Shown here: piece by piece, positions 22,850-34,830 of the stretch
Numbering within the stretch: the stretch's first letter is position 1
How the letters are laid out: the number at the start of each line of letters is the position of its first letter
Assembly: GCA_035041965.1 (NCBI GenBank)
Contig: JAPYMA010000388.1
Location: 62,001-126,000, forward strand
Direction: 5' to 3'
Origin: Anisakis pegreffii
Taxonomy: Eukaryota; Nematoda; Chromadorea; Rhabditida; Anisakidae
Length of the DNA stretch: 64,000 nt
Made by a program: the position numbers and the translations under genes
Notes under the pieces: model-generated
What the model was told of the DNA's origin: nothing
The model's database searches: none
Seen by the model: the letters and a program-made list of their open reading frames with translations, nothing else

Positions 22850-24762
22850 CTATTCTCCTCTTCGCATCAATGCTGACGTTTGAATGAAAGCAATACATTG
22901 TGGTGAGCAGATAGGCATACATATTTTTATGCAGAGTCGTGGTAGTTGGGGGTTGGTGCATGACTGTCGGCAATCTGGCATGCATTTGGGAGTGCAGGTT
23001 TTGGGTCGGAAGAGTTTATCTTCAGAAGGACCGGGAATGATGGCTGCTGCTGGTGTATATTCAGAAGGTAAATACCATGGGCGGGACTGAGTATTTCCTG
23101 ACAAGCTGTATTCAGAGGGAAGATATCCGGTAAGCGATGTCGACCCTGGTGAATTTTTGTTCTCGGTGGCGAGATATCCGAATTGGGATGCAGAACTTGT
23201 AGGAGACTGATTTCCGGAAGATAGAAAGGGGTCTTTGGATGACTCGTAATCGGTGAATAAGTTGCCTGTAGTGGACGTTGACTGTACTGGCTGATTGTAA
23301 TTAGCGATGGTTTGGCTAGAGGGTGAAGGAAAGCCTGATTGTTTGATGCTTGCGGTGGAAGAATCTTCTAAGTGGGGCCATGGGCTTGGCTGCTGTTTGT
23401 ATTGCTTGGATTGAGAAGAGGTGAACTTATTGATAGGTGAAGATGCTGTCTCTGATACTGGTGGAGGTTGTGGAGAAGATGTGAAAGTCGACTTCAGCTT
23501 TTCTGATGTAAAATGATCTAATGAATCAGTATTCGTTTTCGAGGACGACCATGGCGGATTAGAATCCAAAAGGAATGGATCAATGTAGTATTCAGCTGGT
23601 AGAGGTGAATCTGTTTCGTCGCTCAGAACAGATTGAATACAAGAAGGTGAGCACGCAGGCATGCATTGCTCAATACATTTTTTGGTGTGCTTTGGTGAAA
23701 GTGAAGGTGGTCTGGAGGAAGTGCATGATGGTTGACATGATGGCATACAATCACGATCACATACTGCACTCTGTTTAGAATCATCTTGATACGGATAGAG
23801 ATTCACCGTTGACGATTTTGATGATACGCATTCCCTTTCACATGAAAGTTCATCACATGATCGTTTGCAATCCGAATTTAGCTTATATGCAGGGGGTTGA
23901 TAGTTGAATTTGGGTGAGGACAGACCCAAATTGTAATTTTGTGTTTGAAACTGACGATACAGAGGCATGTCGTAAGATGTTGGAGATGCCTGTCGTTGTG
24001 GATACTGTGAACTAACTGACATATACCGTGGGTTACAATTCAGTTGGGATGTGGGATTGCAGCGCTCATTATTGATGAAAGGTTGAGTAACTGGTAGCAT
24101 CGGATTACGCATAATACGATTCATTAGTTGAATACATTTACGGGTGCAGTAGGGCACACACTGATCTGGGCAGTCTAGCTGAAGTTCTGGTGGTGCTAGA
24201 AGTGATGATGATGATGATGGAGGAATTCGATGAGCTGATCTGGGAGGTATACGGCGAGTTGATCTTGACGTTTGTGGACGATAAGAAGGTGATAGTCGAT
24301 TAACGCATGAAGGATGACATAACGGCATGCATGTGCTCATGCACGGCGAGAGCATCTGCTGAAGAGGTAAACCCGTCGGTAGCATTCCAGGCTGCATACA
24401 GCTTGGTGAGCACAATGGCATGCATTTTGGCATACAGAACGGTGCAGATGCTTCCATCAAGGGTCCGTACGCACTCATGAGTGGGTCCATCAAACCTGCA
24501 TAAGATATCTGACGACGACTTCTGACCAAAGCCTGAAAACTAATGTGATCCCATCCATAATGTGAAGCAAGCATTTAGCCTGCTTATAAGGAGTGAAAAC
24601 GTGCAATAGTCGAAGCATTTGAATTTCGTCTTCATTTATCTCCACTTCAAAAAATCATCTGATACGATCAAGAATCAATGGTAATGAACCAACCGTTTTA
24701 CTGGAAACATTTGCAATCGATCTGACTGACATAGTAATTGTTATGAATATTGTGATTAACAT
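22850..24762 (-). CDS. Secreted C_tripleX cysteine-repeat protein, about 583 aa
   Basis: Exon 1 is 24762-24694 and exon 2 is 24532-22850, joined in phase 0. The start ATG follows a spliced-leader-type acceptor (CTTTTTAG) by 8 nt. The N-terminus MLITIFITITMSVRSIA is a signal peptide; RSRR at residues 27-30 could be a processing site. Eight four-cysteine modules follow, nearly all CX3CX3CX3C, at about residues 56-68, 87-99, 144-156, 245-258, 281-293, 309-321, 536-548 and 557-569. CMPLC and PSC recur within them. Module 4 has spacing CX3CX4CX3C. A linker of about 200 residues rich in Ser, Pro, Gln and Tyr, with repeats of YLPSEY, separates modules 6 and 7. C-X3-C-X3-C repeats define the nematode Pfam family C_tripleX, of unknown function. 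An extracellular, disulfide-bonded, structural or egg/cuticle role is only inference. The long exon 2 is uninterrupted; the exon 1 donor (ACG|GTTGGT) is the least certain point. Confidence 0.75.
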
Positions 24763-24772
24763 CTTGAAAGCT
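24763..24772 (-). promoter_or_regulatory. Probable spliced-leader acceptor of the C_tripleX gene
   Basis: Minus-strand ATTCTTTTTAG ends at 24771 and is followed by CTTTCAAG and then ATG, favouring this start over in-frame codons further upstream. Confidence 0.45.
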
Positions 24773-27700
24773 AAAAAGAATTTATTATGTGTGTTGCAGA
24801 AAGGCATCCTTCTCAGTCGAGAAAGATGTCTCAGTTTGAAAGGCATCTCAGAAAGATTGAAAGCGGTATTCTAATGGTTAGCGGTATTTCTATCTGCGAT
24901 TCATAATTGAAATTCAAATTAAATGAGAAACTAGCTTCATTCAAATGAGCTCAAATCAGCCTCGTTCGAGCTTGAAATTCAAACGAGATTCAACGGAAAA
25001 TAATCGAGTGCATATCAGTTTCAAAACAGAGCACGCATATCAAATTGCCGCGTATTTCACTCTCTTCACGTTCAGTGGATTGACTTGTTTTTGATAAAGA
25101 AGAACATCAAAATATCCAGCATGCAGGGGATTTTCAGTTTATTGTTGAGAAAAAGCCCGTACGTGCTTGAGCAAGTTGGCCAAGGATAATTCGATGGAAC
25201 AGCTTGGTTCTACGGCACCGTCAGAATCTACTCAGGCTGGAAAAATGATGACGAGCATTGCAGTATTAGAAAAATAAATTAACGCCCAAAGAAGTGTACA
25301 GCAAACTGACTTCATAAACTGAAAATTCACACAATCAAAATTGACAGTTGGACGACTGTGACTGCTCCTGAATGCTCGTATTGTTCGGAATGTTGAGAGG
25401 AGTTTGTTTACCATATTGTTCACTGTTTGTTGAAAATGTGCAAATAATCGGGTTGGAGATCATTTATTCAAGGTTCTGAAGGCTAATTGTGAGTATTCAT
25501 CGTTCACATTTTGAAAAATCTTTCTTCAATGATTCGATGAATGCCACCAACACTCACTTTGTGCGTACAAGTTGTGCAGTTGTTGAATAGTAAGGTAAGC
25601 ACTTATTCACTAGCAAATTAGTCTATCTTCAGATGTCATTCCGTTTCTTTTAGTAGAAATGGTTGAGTTTAATGTTAGAATTCTTACTGAATGTAAAGCT
25701 ACCTTAGTTTAGATATACTGATTGTGAGCAATGTGCATTGATAACAAGCCATCTCCCGATTATGAATGCTCTACGTGATATAATGCTTCAAAGTGCAATG
25801 CGACTGCCCTTCGCAAGCAACCACTTTGCAAAGTGTCGCTTGTTAGTCAATACTGGTATTGCGTTCGACTCATTAGTGCTCAGTTGAAGAATCTAATTCG
25901 CTTGTTTCAATTCATATAGCATATTCGTGAATGAAGTGCTGAATATGATTCCATTTGTTTACTGCCATAATTCGGACATAATTCAAAGACATTTGATTTT
26001 GTTGTGTTTACATTCGACCGCTTATATTCTATGTGTTTTTATTAGACAATGATTGCACAAACCTATGCATTATTCAGAAGGACAATCTCAAGGACGTTTC
26101 GCTTTTTTAAATTCAATAAACGAGCACCGTTGATGACTCTCGATAAGTATTGAAAATATGCGACGAGTCAAGTGGTGCTCTGCATAAATCGCGTTTTATT
26201 TTCACGCCTCCAGCAAATTCAAAGCTGAAACTGTTCAAAACCAACTATATTGTTGACGATCTAGTCACTGTAGGACAAACAAATCGCTGACATGAGTAAA
26301 TTTGATTTGTGCATATCGAGAATTGTTGTCATCAATTTATTAATTGTGTACGGGAATTCATTGTGGCGTCGCATCAACACAATAGAATGAGAAATCAAGA
26401 ATAATAAATTTATATCCATAAGAACTGCAAATGTGAACAATTTATAAAAATGAAATACAATTATTGATCTTTCGACGTTTCATAATAAAATACATGATAA
26501 TTCATGGTAAATTTCCATTGCTACAATAAAAAATTAATGAACAAACAATTCATTGCGCAATTACAAATAAGATATCAACAAAACTTACAAATACTCACTT
26601 TCAGTGAGAACGTATATCCATTTTCATTAATCACTTATTTATTAATTAAGTTTGATCCGATGATCACATAGGCGCCACAATGACAGCCATACATACTTTA
26701 CCAGCACGAATCAGCTTTAATTTTATTGTAGCTTTACCTTTTTTCAGTAAGGTGCAATACTGTTTTTCTAATTCTACAACTAAACTAGTACATCTGAACA
26801 CCGACAGTTGCAAGCGTAAACCGTACATCTTATTGAAATTTGGTCGAGGAAGAAATTGAGAGGAATCCGAGGGAATATAGAGACTGTGCATTAGTGGGCG
26901 AAACACACTCGAAAGATTATTCAAAATAAGTTCGGTGTGTCGACAGACTCCAACACGCCGACGGACTGCAATAATCCGAATCCAATATAATCACAAAGAT
27001 TAATCTAATCACGTTCAAATAAGAAACACATGTGACCTATCATACTCGTAATATATAAAAGTTCATCATAATGCAAAAAATGTCTTTTCGAAGACGAGAA
27101 GGATGGATTACTGGTGAGAGATTAGCGAACTAAAAAACGATCTGTAAGAAATCAGTGCATATTTTAGATCAGTAGAAAGTGGCCACGTTACTCTTCATTT
27201 AAATTGTTAAAAAGCGAAGAGCGTTGTGATGAAAAAATTAGCAGTTTTGGATAAATGTGCTTGATGATAGTGTTGATTAAGTTGAGTAAAGCATATTACA
27301 AATATGTATATATAAATGACACAACGATGTTCGGATTATCGAAAAATTCAGAGACATGGCACGAAGGCTTACAATAGAAAATTTACATCAACATGTTGCC
27401 TTCGAAAGCGAGGCTTCATTCCCAATCGTAAGGCATGTTAAGTTCAATTAACATTCCAGCGTCAATATACAACTGTAGCTATAAAATCAACGTTGGCTGT
27501 CAATACGAAGATATTCTTGAACAACCACTCAAAAACTGTATGCGTCAAGCTTGGAAACGATCAATGCAGTGAATGGGAATGACCTCGAACTGAAGACTGA
27601 TCAATGTTGATGGATATCAAAAGACAAGTTGATGCGATTAGCAAAATAGATGATGAAACAGGCACATATGCAACACAATCAAATATGCAACTACTAAACC

Positions 27701-28663
27701 AATGAACTGACTTTTAACGACTAGCACATAATAATAACGATACATACCATGCAAACGATACGCACTAAAACAACTTGCAATATCCAACAAAATAGATGTG
27801 TAAAACTACCGTAACACCTTTCCCTATCCACTACCGTATATTGCGCACAACAATAACAGAAAGGTGTTATTCACTGAATGAATATCGCTTGATTCGCATA
27901 TGTAATGCAGATTTGCCGTCGGTTCAACATGAATTTCAAGAAATGCAAAACATGAATACAACAAATTTGATTTTCATCAGAACAAACAACACACGTTGTC
28001 TGATCAATAGGAGGACGGATACGAACACACGCAATCAAATAATTGACAATATTTGAAACATTCCAAACGAATGATTCAACGAATATGGATAATTATCTGA
28101 ACAACGGACCAGAATAAAACTTATAATTAGATATTGAAAAACGCAAATTACAAAAGGAGTGAGCATAAAACGGCAGAGAGGCTTAAAAACCATATCATAA
28201 ACTGTATCGCTTTTATGTTCGTTTTTATCTCGGATTGGAGAAATTGATCAAGTATTTGAATAATCTGTTCGAGACCGTTTCGGAAAACAACCGTATCTTA
28301 TCGTTAGCGTTAGAATGCCGCAATCAAACAGCGTTGAAACAGCAAACAAAACAAAACAATTATGAGAGATGCACTCGCAATAAAATTAACCATTCAAAAA
28401 TATCGCCTCCATTGATAAATTTTTTCCAGATTTCGATGAATAACTGGTGATCGTTTGCTCACGAGAATAAGAGTGGTAACACAGAGAATATCATTATGAA
28501 TTGCAAGATAATAGATATTTGGTGGGTAAACGTAATTCAGTAAAAAATTTTGCGAACAACGAAGCAAGTTGAGTGGATGGATGTCGTTGTTCGCTTTTAA
28601 TGAATAGACGATACGAGCTATCGGTGGAACGATCCGTTCCCTTCATCACTTCCGGCATTCATC
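24773..28663. other. 3.9-kb interval with no assigned gene
   Basis: Holds the 5' flank of the C_tripleX gene and the 3' flank of sup-12. One minus-strand frame at 26664-26900 ends in TGA with an AATAAA 20 nt further on (26638-26643) and could be a small gene or terminal exon, but no start or acceptor decides it. Nothing else is supported. Confidence 0.35.
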
Positions 28664-31600
28664 TCAAACACGCTGGTGTTCGAGCGCCGCGGCTTGTTGC
28701 TGCGTTACAGCGGCAAGTTGCGATTGTGCAGCTGTAAGTTGCGCAGCATAAGTGCTTGCCGGTAGAACACCGTAGGGTGTATACGCGTACTGCTCAAAGC
28801 CGGTAGTACCCGCCGTTGAGACTGAAATTGCACTGTTGATGAACATTCTTCACAGAACTGTGTCTTGTGCTGAATACGGCTACACAGAACACAACGATGC
28901 ACAACAGTTAATGGTGTGCAAAACAATACAAATGAGATGATGTTATCTAGAGTTTTGCATGGAAACGCAACTCGAACGGAGGTATTACTCTGGATATTAT
29001 CCCAAATGAAGGTTTGCTGTTTCAGTGTGACATTAATGTGTATAACATCATCTCATATTCAGTGTAACATCAACTACAAGCAGGCAGAAGCGTGTTGGGA
29101 GGATCAGCAACTAGAGGGAAAGGATAATTTCAACGTAAACCGATAAGAACATGTGATTCGACGCTTGAGCGAGACTGAGTGAAAAAGCAGCGCGATCTGG
29201 TTGATGATGTAGAGCAGCGAGCAGCTGGACCATGCCGTTTTTTTGCATTAGCGTAAATTGTTCGGCGATTCTGGTTAAATGAAATTTGGTTTAAAGCATC
29301 GAACCGGTGGGGTGAATAGCGAAAGTGTTCTGTCCTCCCGCAGCGGCAGCGGCAGCGAGTGTAGCGTAATCGATGTATTGCTGCTGAGGTTGCGAAGAGG
29401 CCACCTGTTGTTGGACTGCAGCGATCGTCGTTGGCGTTTGTTGTAGACCAGTCAGAGTGTTCAGCAACGGATTGTTCGAAGGATAGTAGAGTTGAGGAAG
29501 GCTGGAATTTGCAGTCAATTAACAGTAGAGTGCTTGAGTAGCGGGTTGTTATTTGTTGGTGTCATTCACCTCTGGACATTTGTTTATCACTGACAATGAG
29601 CAAACTGCCATTTGTATATTTTGATCGGCCGGCTCACATTCACTCATTCAGAAACTATCTAAACGAGTGGCATCCATCACATCGCATTAGCAACATGGAC
29701 AACAACAAACGCATAATTCGTTTTAATCGAAACCGTCCATTATCAAATGCTGTCCACCTCACTAACGAATCGAGAAAGTTTCCTTTGTTCCAAAGCATAA
29801 TTTTGGCGTATTCGAAATAACTTTGAATTTCTAATTATGCATTGTTCTATTGGTTTCAACAGAAAAGCTCACATATTCAAGTATTCTCTTGACATCAATT
29901 CGCTAACTATGCTAACGATCATTCGAACAAATCAGTGCAATTCACACCCATCAAAAATGCGATGCAAAGAGAACACATTTTTTGTTGTGGTTAAGCGGAA
30001 CAATTTTTCATTGTAAAGGTTAAAAAATGTGCCTTTAAACCTCGATTTCATTTCATTCGAAACCGGATGAGCGAAACCCATGTTCCTCAATATTCTATCT
30101 ACTATGGCAGAACGCTGATCTAGTCATCTGACATCTCATCGGAGAAGACTTATTCGTATATCTTCATTTGGATTTTCGTATCTATTCCCATTTTCGTTTC
30201 AATTCCCGGATCAGAATTCGCATCAATTAATGCGTTTGGTCCATGCAATATTTAAACCTTTTCATTTATTCAACCTAATCAATGTAGATGCTGACCACTA
30301 GAGCACTGACCTCCAAAATATTTGCACTGGACCCGTTGAATCAAAAAATACGAGCCATATATTAAGATAAGCAAAATAGACCAACGAACAATTTTACTGT
30401 TGTTGCTATGTGCAGTTTTCAGTAGAATTTTTTGAACTAATGCTTCGTAAACAATGCTAGGAAAAGTTTGCGTTAAAATTTCTCCTAACTGCTTAAAATG
30501 TAAGAGAGCAATCAGCAATGTGCAAATAAATCACTCGGGCGGTATGATAATTGAACGAAGCAAATGAAATGAAATGAATGGTGAGTTTTAAAGATGATGT
30601 GTTGTGCACAAGAGATTATGAATAATCGTAAAGCGTCACACCAATAAATCACTGTTGCTGTTGAGTGAATGATCCTTTGAACTACCTGTGCAGGTTGATC
30701 AGTTTCCCCTCATGCACAACACTACTGAAGATCATCAAAACACTGCAACAAGAAACGGTAGTTGTGATACTATGCTATCGACTTTGTCTTCAATGCATCG
30801 CATTCACATTCTCCAAACACTTGAAGTGCACTCATCCGAAGTTCGATAGCATAATCGCACAACTCCTTAACAATCTCAAGGTAAACGCGAACAAGCGTTG
30901 AGAGTGCCACAGCTCTTCAATGAAAAGCACACTCACTTCGGTTGAATCTTTCCATGCAAGGCTTTCTCTAGCAATTTTTTTGTTTCAATTTTCCAGTCTT
31001 ATATTACCCAAACTTTACTATCTAATATAATGCAGTCCTATTAATGGCAGCATATCTAGCAGTTCATTATGTTGCACAAAAAACGGTCATTGATACGGCT
31101 AACTCTGAGTGACCGACTCAACAGTTTCAAGCGTCCTTACTTCGAACACAGTTTTTATGACAAAAGAGCAAAACAAAGGGAAGGACTTAAACTAATGCAT
31201 TCTGTAAAACATGATTTTGTTATGAGTTGTGTAGAGTTAATGCTGCGATTTGATCGAATATACAATTTTCAAAAGCCTTGCAGAAAAGTAGTCATCAACC
31301 TGATGCTTTAAAAATGACGGATACTACCGATATGAAACCGATCTAACGCGAACCCAACAACCCTTTCAAACAAATAGCACCCGAAAGGATTACACTAATA
31401 CCGAAACATCGCTGCGTTCATTGTCCTTTCATCCGAGCACGTTCAATCACTGCTCATAATGCAATAATCACGCTCACAGTTGTCATTCACTCACTCACTT
31501 GCATTTACCAACCATATATGACATCTTCCAAAAAAAGATCAAATGCAAATTGAAAATATTACCCGGCGATGCGGCCGGGGAAGAGAGCCTGAAGTTGTGT

Positions 31601-33865
31601 TTGAAGTGGTAATTGTTGAAGTCCACTAGAGAGCGCTGAAACAAACTGTTGAAACGACAGGAGCAAAAAAACACCATGCAACAAAAAACACACCCAAACC
31701 CGCACTTCAATCACAATCAAATTATTTAGTAATATCAATAAATAGCGCACACTAATCAACATTTCTCCTAAAGATACCACGCCTCGGTATAAGCCAATCA
31801 CAACTGCACCACCAATACTTCCCGGAATAAAGGTGATCAGAACACGTTACCATCTCCGAACAGAAAACACAGTCACCATCTCTGACCTCTTTGGAAGTCA
31901 TTCGATGGAGTAAAAGCAAGTACGTGGATAAGATCGAGTTTAGAAATGGAGAGAGTGGCCGATATGTGTTTACTGTCCGGATTATGGTCTATTCATATTC
32001 ATTTGAATTCCCTTTAAGAAATTAAAAACGATTTGATCAATTCAGAGCATTGCTTTTTGCGAATAACATACCGAAACAAATCGCTGAAATGAACGAACTA
32101 AGCTAGGTCAATCATGAAGTCTACGGAGTGGCGCGGGTTGGGTGCTAATGACGAAGCATGCCAAAAAGCATGTGCAAAACAACATCAAATTGTTCAATCG
32201 TCAACTTAGAATTATCTTATTTCTATCTATCGTAACCTATAATTATCTTTCATCCATGTTACTTTGTATCTGTGGCAATTTGATTTCAACCTCTTATAAT
32301 TTGAAAAGACCATGGGAGTGTTGAGTGAGTTTTATCTGTTGATCAATTCCAATAAACCACTATCGCGTCGCAATTCAGTTGGCTAATATAAAACTGCATC
32401 GCCATCGTTAATAGGCAAACTAACTCAGCTCAGCTCACACTATTATTTAAATAATGAAATTTCATCATGAGCTGAATTAATAAATGAATCTTTCGATCGC
32501 TTAGAAAATATGCGTTACAATAAAGTTATTTGAAAGTCAACTCCAATCAAAACAAACTGTTTCAAAAATTGTAAGAAAATATGGATGTCTATCAAGAACG
32601 AAAGTGAGTTCGGGGAAGATGGTTCTTACTATAATTCAGTTGCAACGATGGATCGATTGTCTTACCAGCCAGCTGAATATTACCCCTCGGTTTTGCACCC
32701 AAATATGCCAAATTCACGTTGGCTTTACGACCATCGATTATGGGATTCGGATCCTTGCAAGCACGTTCTGCGGCAGCTCTGTCTTTCATCGTTACCTTCA
32801 ATTTCATCATTGCAATGACACACAGTCACAATGATGATGGATGCATATGAGCACATAAGGAACACTTCTGAATGCTTGCGAATATGCTTTTTTTGAATAG
32901 AAATCTTTTGAATAGAAAATTCTTTTTTGCTTTTTGAATGTTTTTGGAATAGAAAATCAATTTCACCGAAAAACTCGGTCATTGATGGAGAATCGTAAGT
33001 GAGTGCAAAGATAATGAGTGGCAGTTTGCTTTTTAAGAACTAAACTGCTCATTTGAAGTAAACGGCAACATGCGGAAGTGAATAAAGAATTAACGTTGAA
33101 CAGAAGCAAATGGCTCATTACATTCACATTGAAGGATAACTTAAAAATTCTTTGCGTTGAAATTTTCGCTTCGAATTATTCGTTCCATACTTGGGCCTTC
33201 TCACCGCCGGAGAAAAAACGGGTAAATTTTCGAAACTTGCACACCAAACAGGAAAAGCTTAGAGAAAAGTGCAGACAGCTTTGAACAACAGGTGGCCTGG
33301 GCTTTCAATCGTGAATATGATTTTTTTTGGTATTTTTAATTGTTGCCAACGCTGAATGCAATTGAACAGATGCTATCACTGCTGTTCCCTTCAGATTTCG
33401 AACGATGAAAAAGCAGTCTGTAAAGAATGCTGAAAAAGGCACTTACAAAGCCATATCCTCTACTTTTCTGCGTTTGTCGATCTGTAATAACGACTGCCTC
33501 TTCGATTTCACCGAATTGTTCGAAATATTCATGGAGCGTTTTATCTGATGTGTGATAAGGCAATCCACCAACAAAAATTTTCGTGAACGTTGTATCACGT
33601 GATCCTTCAAAATACACATTTACTTGATGTATGCCTCAGATATTCGTAGGCAATAATTAGCTTTTACAATGTTCAGAAAGAGAGGATGAGTTTCCTGCGA
33701 ATAGAATAATGATCAAGATATGAGTAACGTGCCAGCGGTTCTCGAATTACCTGTGCCAATAACTGGATCAGCTGATTGAGCAGCCAAAGCAGCTGCAGCC
33801 GCCTGAACAAGAGGATCACTGATGACGCCCGTTGTTGTGAGCTGTCCGTAAAGTGAGGGAATCAT
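28664..33865 (-). CDS. sup-12: SUP-12/RBM24-family RNA-binding protein (muscle splicing regulator), 276 aa
   Basis: Exons are 33865-33751, 33604-33447, 32795-32666, 31635-31563, 29501-29305 and 28821-28664; phases agree and total 831 nt. The ATG lies 2 nt after a TTTCAG acceptor, probably a spliced-leader site. A single RRM covers about residues 46-124, with RNP-2 IFVGGL (48-53) and RNP-1 [10 protein letters not shown] (85-94). Further RBM24 hallmarks are [34 protein letters not shown] and the following GAKPR. The C-terminus is Ala/Gln-rich with a [10 protein letters not shown] block. In C. elegans SUP-12 binds GUGUG elements and controls muscle-specific splicing (unc-60, egl-15). Acceptors of exons 2 and 3 end in AAG, unlike the TTTCAG of the others. 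If intron 5 is retained, the frame runs four more codons (GSML) to a TAA at 29291-29293, giving a shorter isoform. Intron 2 splits RNP-1. Confidence 0.92.
31689..31752 (-). promoter_or_regulatory. GTGTG motifs upstream of sup-12 exon 4
   Basis: GTGTG on the transcribed strand at 31689-31693 (about 53 nt before the exon 4 acceptor) and 31748-31752. They match the known SUP-12/RBM24 target word; binding is inferred. Confidence 0.35.
32819..32823 (-). promoter_or_regulatory. GTGTG motif 23 nt upstream of sup-12 exon 3
   Basis: CTGTGTGTC on the transcribed strand lies next to the non-consensus AAG acceptor of exon 3. It is a candidate site for self-regulation. Confidence 0.4.
32895..32955 (-). 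repeat. Three GAATAGAAA copies in sup-12 intron 2
   Basis: On the + strand GAATAGAAA occurs at 32895, 32910 and 32947 within T-rich sequence; on the transcribed strand this gives three TTTCTATTC pyrimidine tracts, 100-160 nt before exon 3. Confidence 0.6.
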
Positions 33866-34803
33866 TTCTGAAATCGCTATGATGCGCTTAGAAGCATTCA
33901 CTGATCATTAATCGACGACATATTCACTCAAGTGGATAGAAATTGCACGTGCAAAATTCTGATGAAAACACATTCAGCATAATAATTTTGAAGGTATCGC
34001 TTGATCAGTCATTCGATTCAATGAAATATTATCATCAGAGTGTATTCACGGGTTTGCAATATTTATATTGATGAGCATTCATGATACCTCCCACTCTCAA
34101 CTTCGGTTACTAATCAGTTAGATACATGATTTTTTCCTGGATGAAGACGACAAATGAAGGGAAAAGTGTTGAAAGAAAGAGGGTATCCAGAGCGACTGTA
34201 TAACTTCAAAGGTATCCTAGTAATGAACAAATCGTGTTTTTGGTTTCGTTGTGATCAGTTGCGATTTGGCAAACAAATGATAATGAAAAGTTAAGTGATG
34301 AAAATTTGGAACTCACTTGAATAATGTGAAGCGGTTAGGCAAAATGTATAGAGTAGACAAAGCGAACAGCACAATAACTGAACAAACACTTGAAGTTAGA
34401 TAAGTTATTTAGCTCGAATACTGAAAATAAATATAGTTCCGTTTAAGTGAAGTTGTGTTCAAAGTCTCAATTTAACGTCCCCAGAACCATGCTCATTCAG
34501 TGGACTATTGCTTCAATTCTTCTAAAGTACATGCATAGTATCGCGTGTTATATTACTATTAATTCTTATAACTGCATAAAATATCTGCAACTTGACTGAC
34601 GTTCAAGATGATTTCTCTTTTCAGTCAGAAACTTTCATCGTTAAGAGTTTAATGATCATAATTATCTTCATTCTTTAGCAGTCAATTCTTATTACAGATC
34701 AATTCATCAGCACACATCATAATGATTCAAATGATCAATAAATCATGAAGCGGAAGTCTCCACAAAAAATTGAAAAATGAAGAACTGACCGAAAACTATT
34801 TGG

Positions 34804-34830
34804 ACACACGACACCGCACACCACACACAA
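34804..34830 (-). promoter_or_regulatory. GTGTG-rich cluster 940 bp upstream of the sup-12 start
   Basis: The minus strand carries four overlapping or adjacent GTGTG words within 25 bases. It could be an outron or promoter element of sup-12, or a simple-sequence tract. Confidence 0.25.

Noticed and set aside
28705..28926. Second frame over sup-12 exon 6
   Set aside because: Shadow of the real exon, which continues the RBM24-type C-terminus in another frame.
30279..30518. Nested gene in sup-12 intron 4 with one hydrophobic segment
   Set aside because: Begins at TTG, has no ATG or matching splice phase, and its length is near chance.
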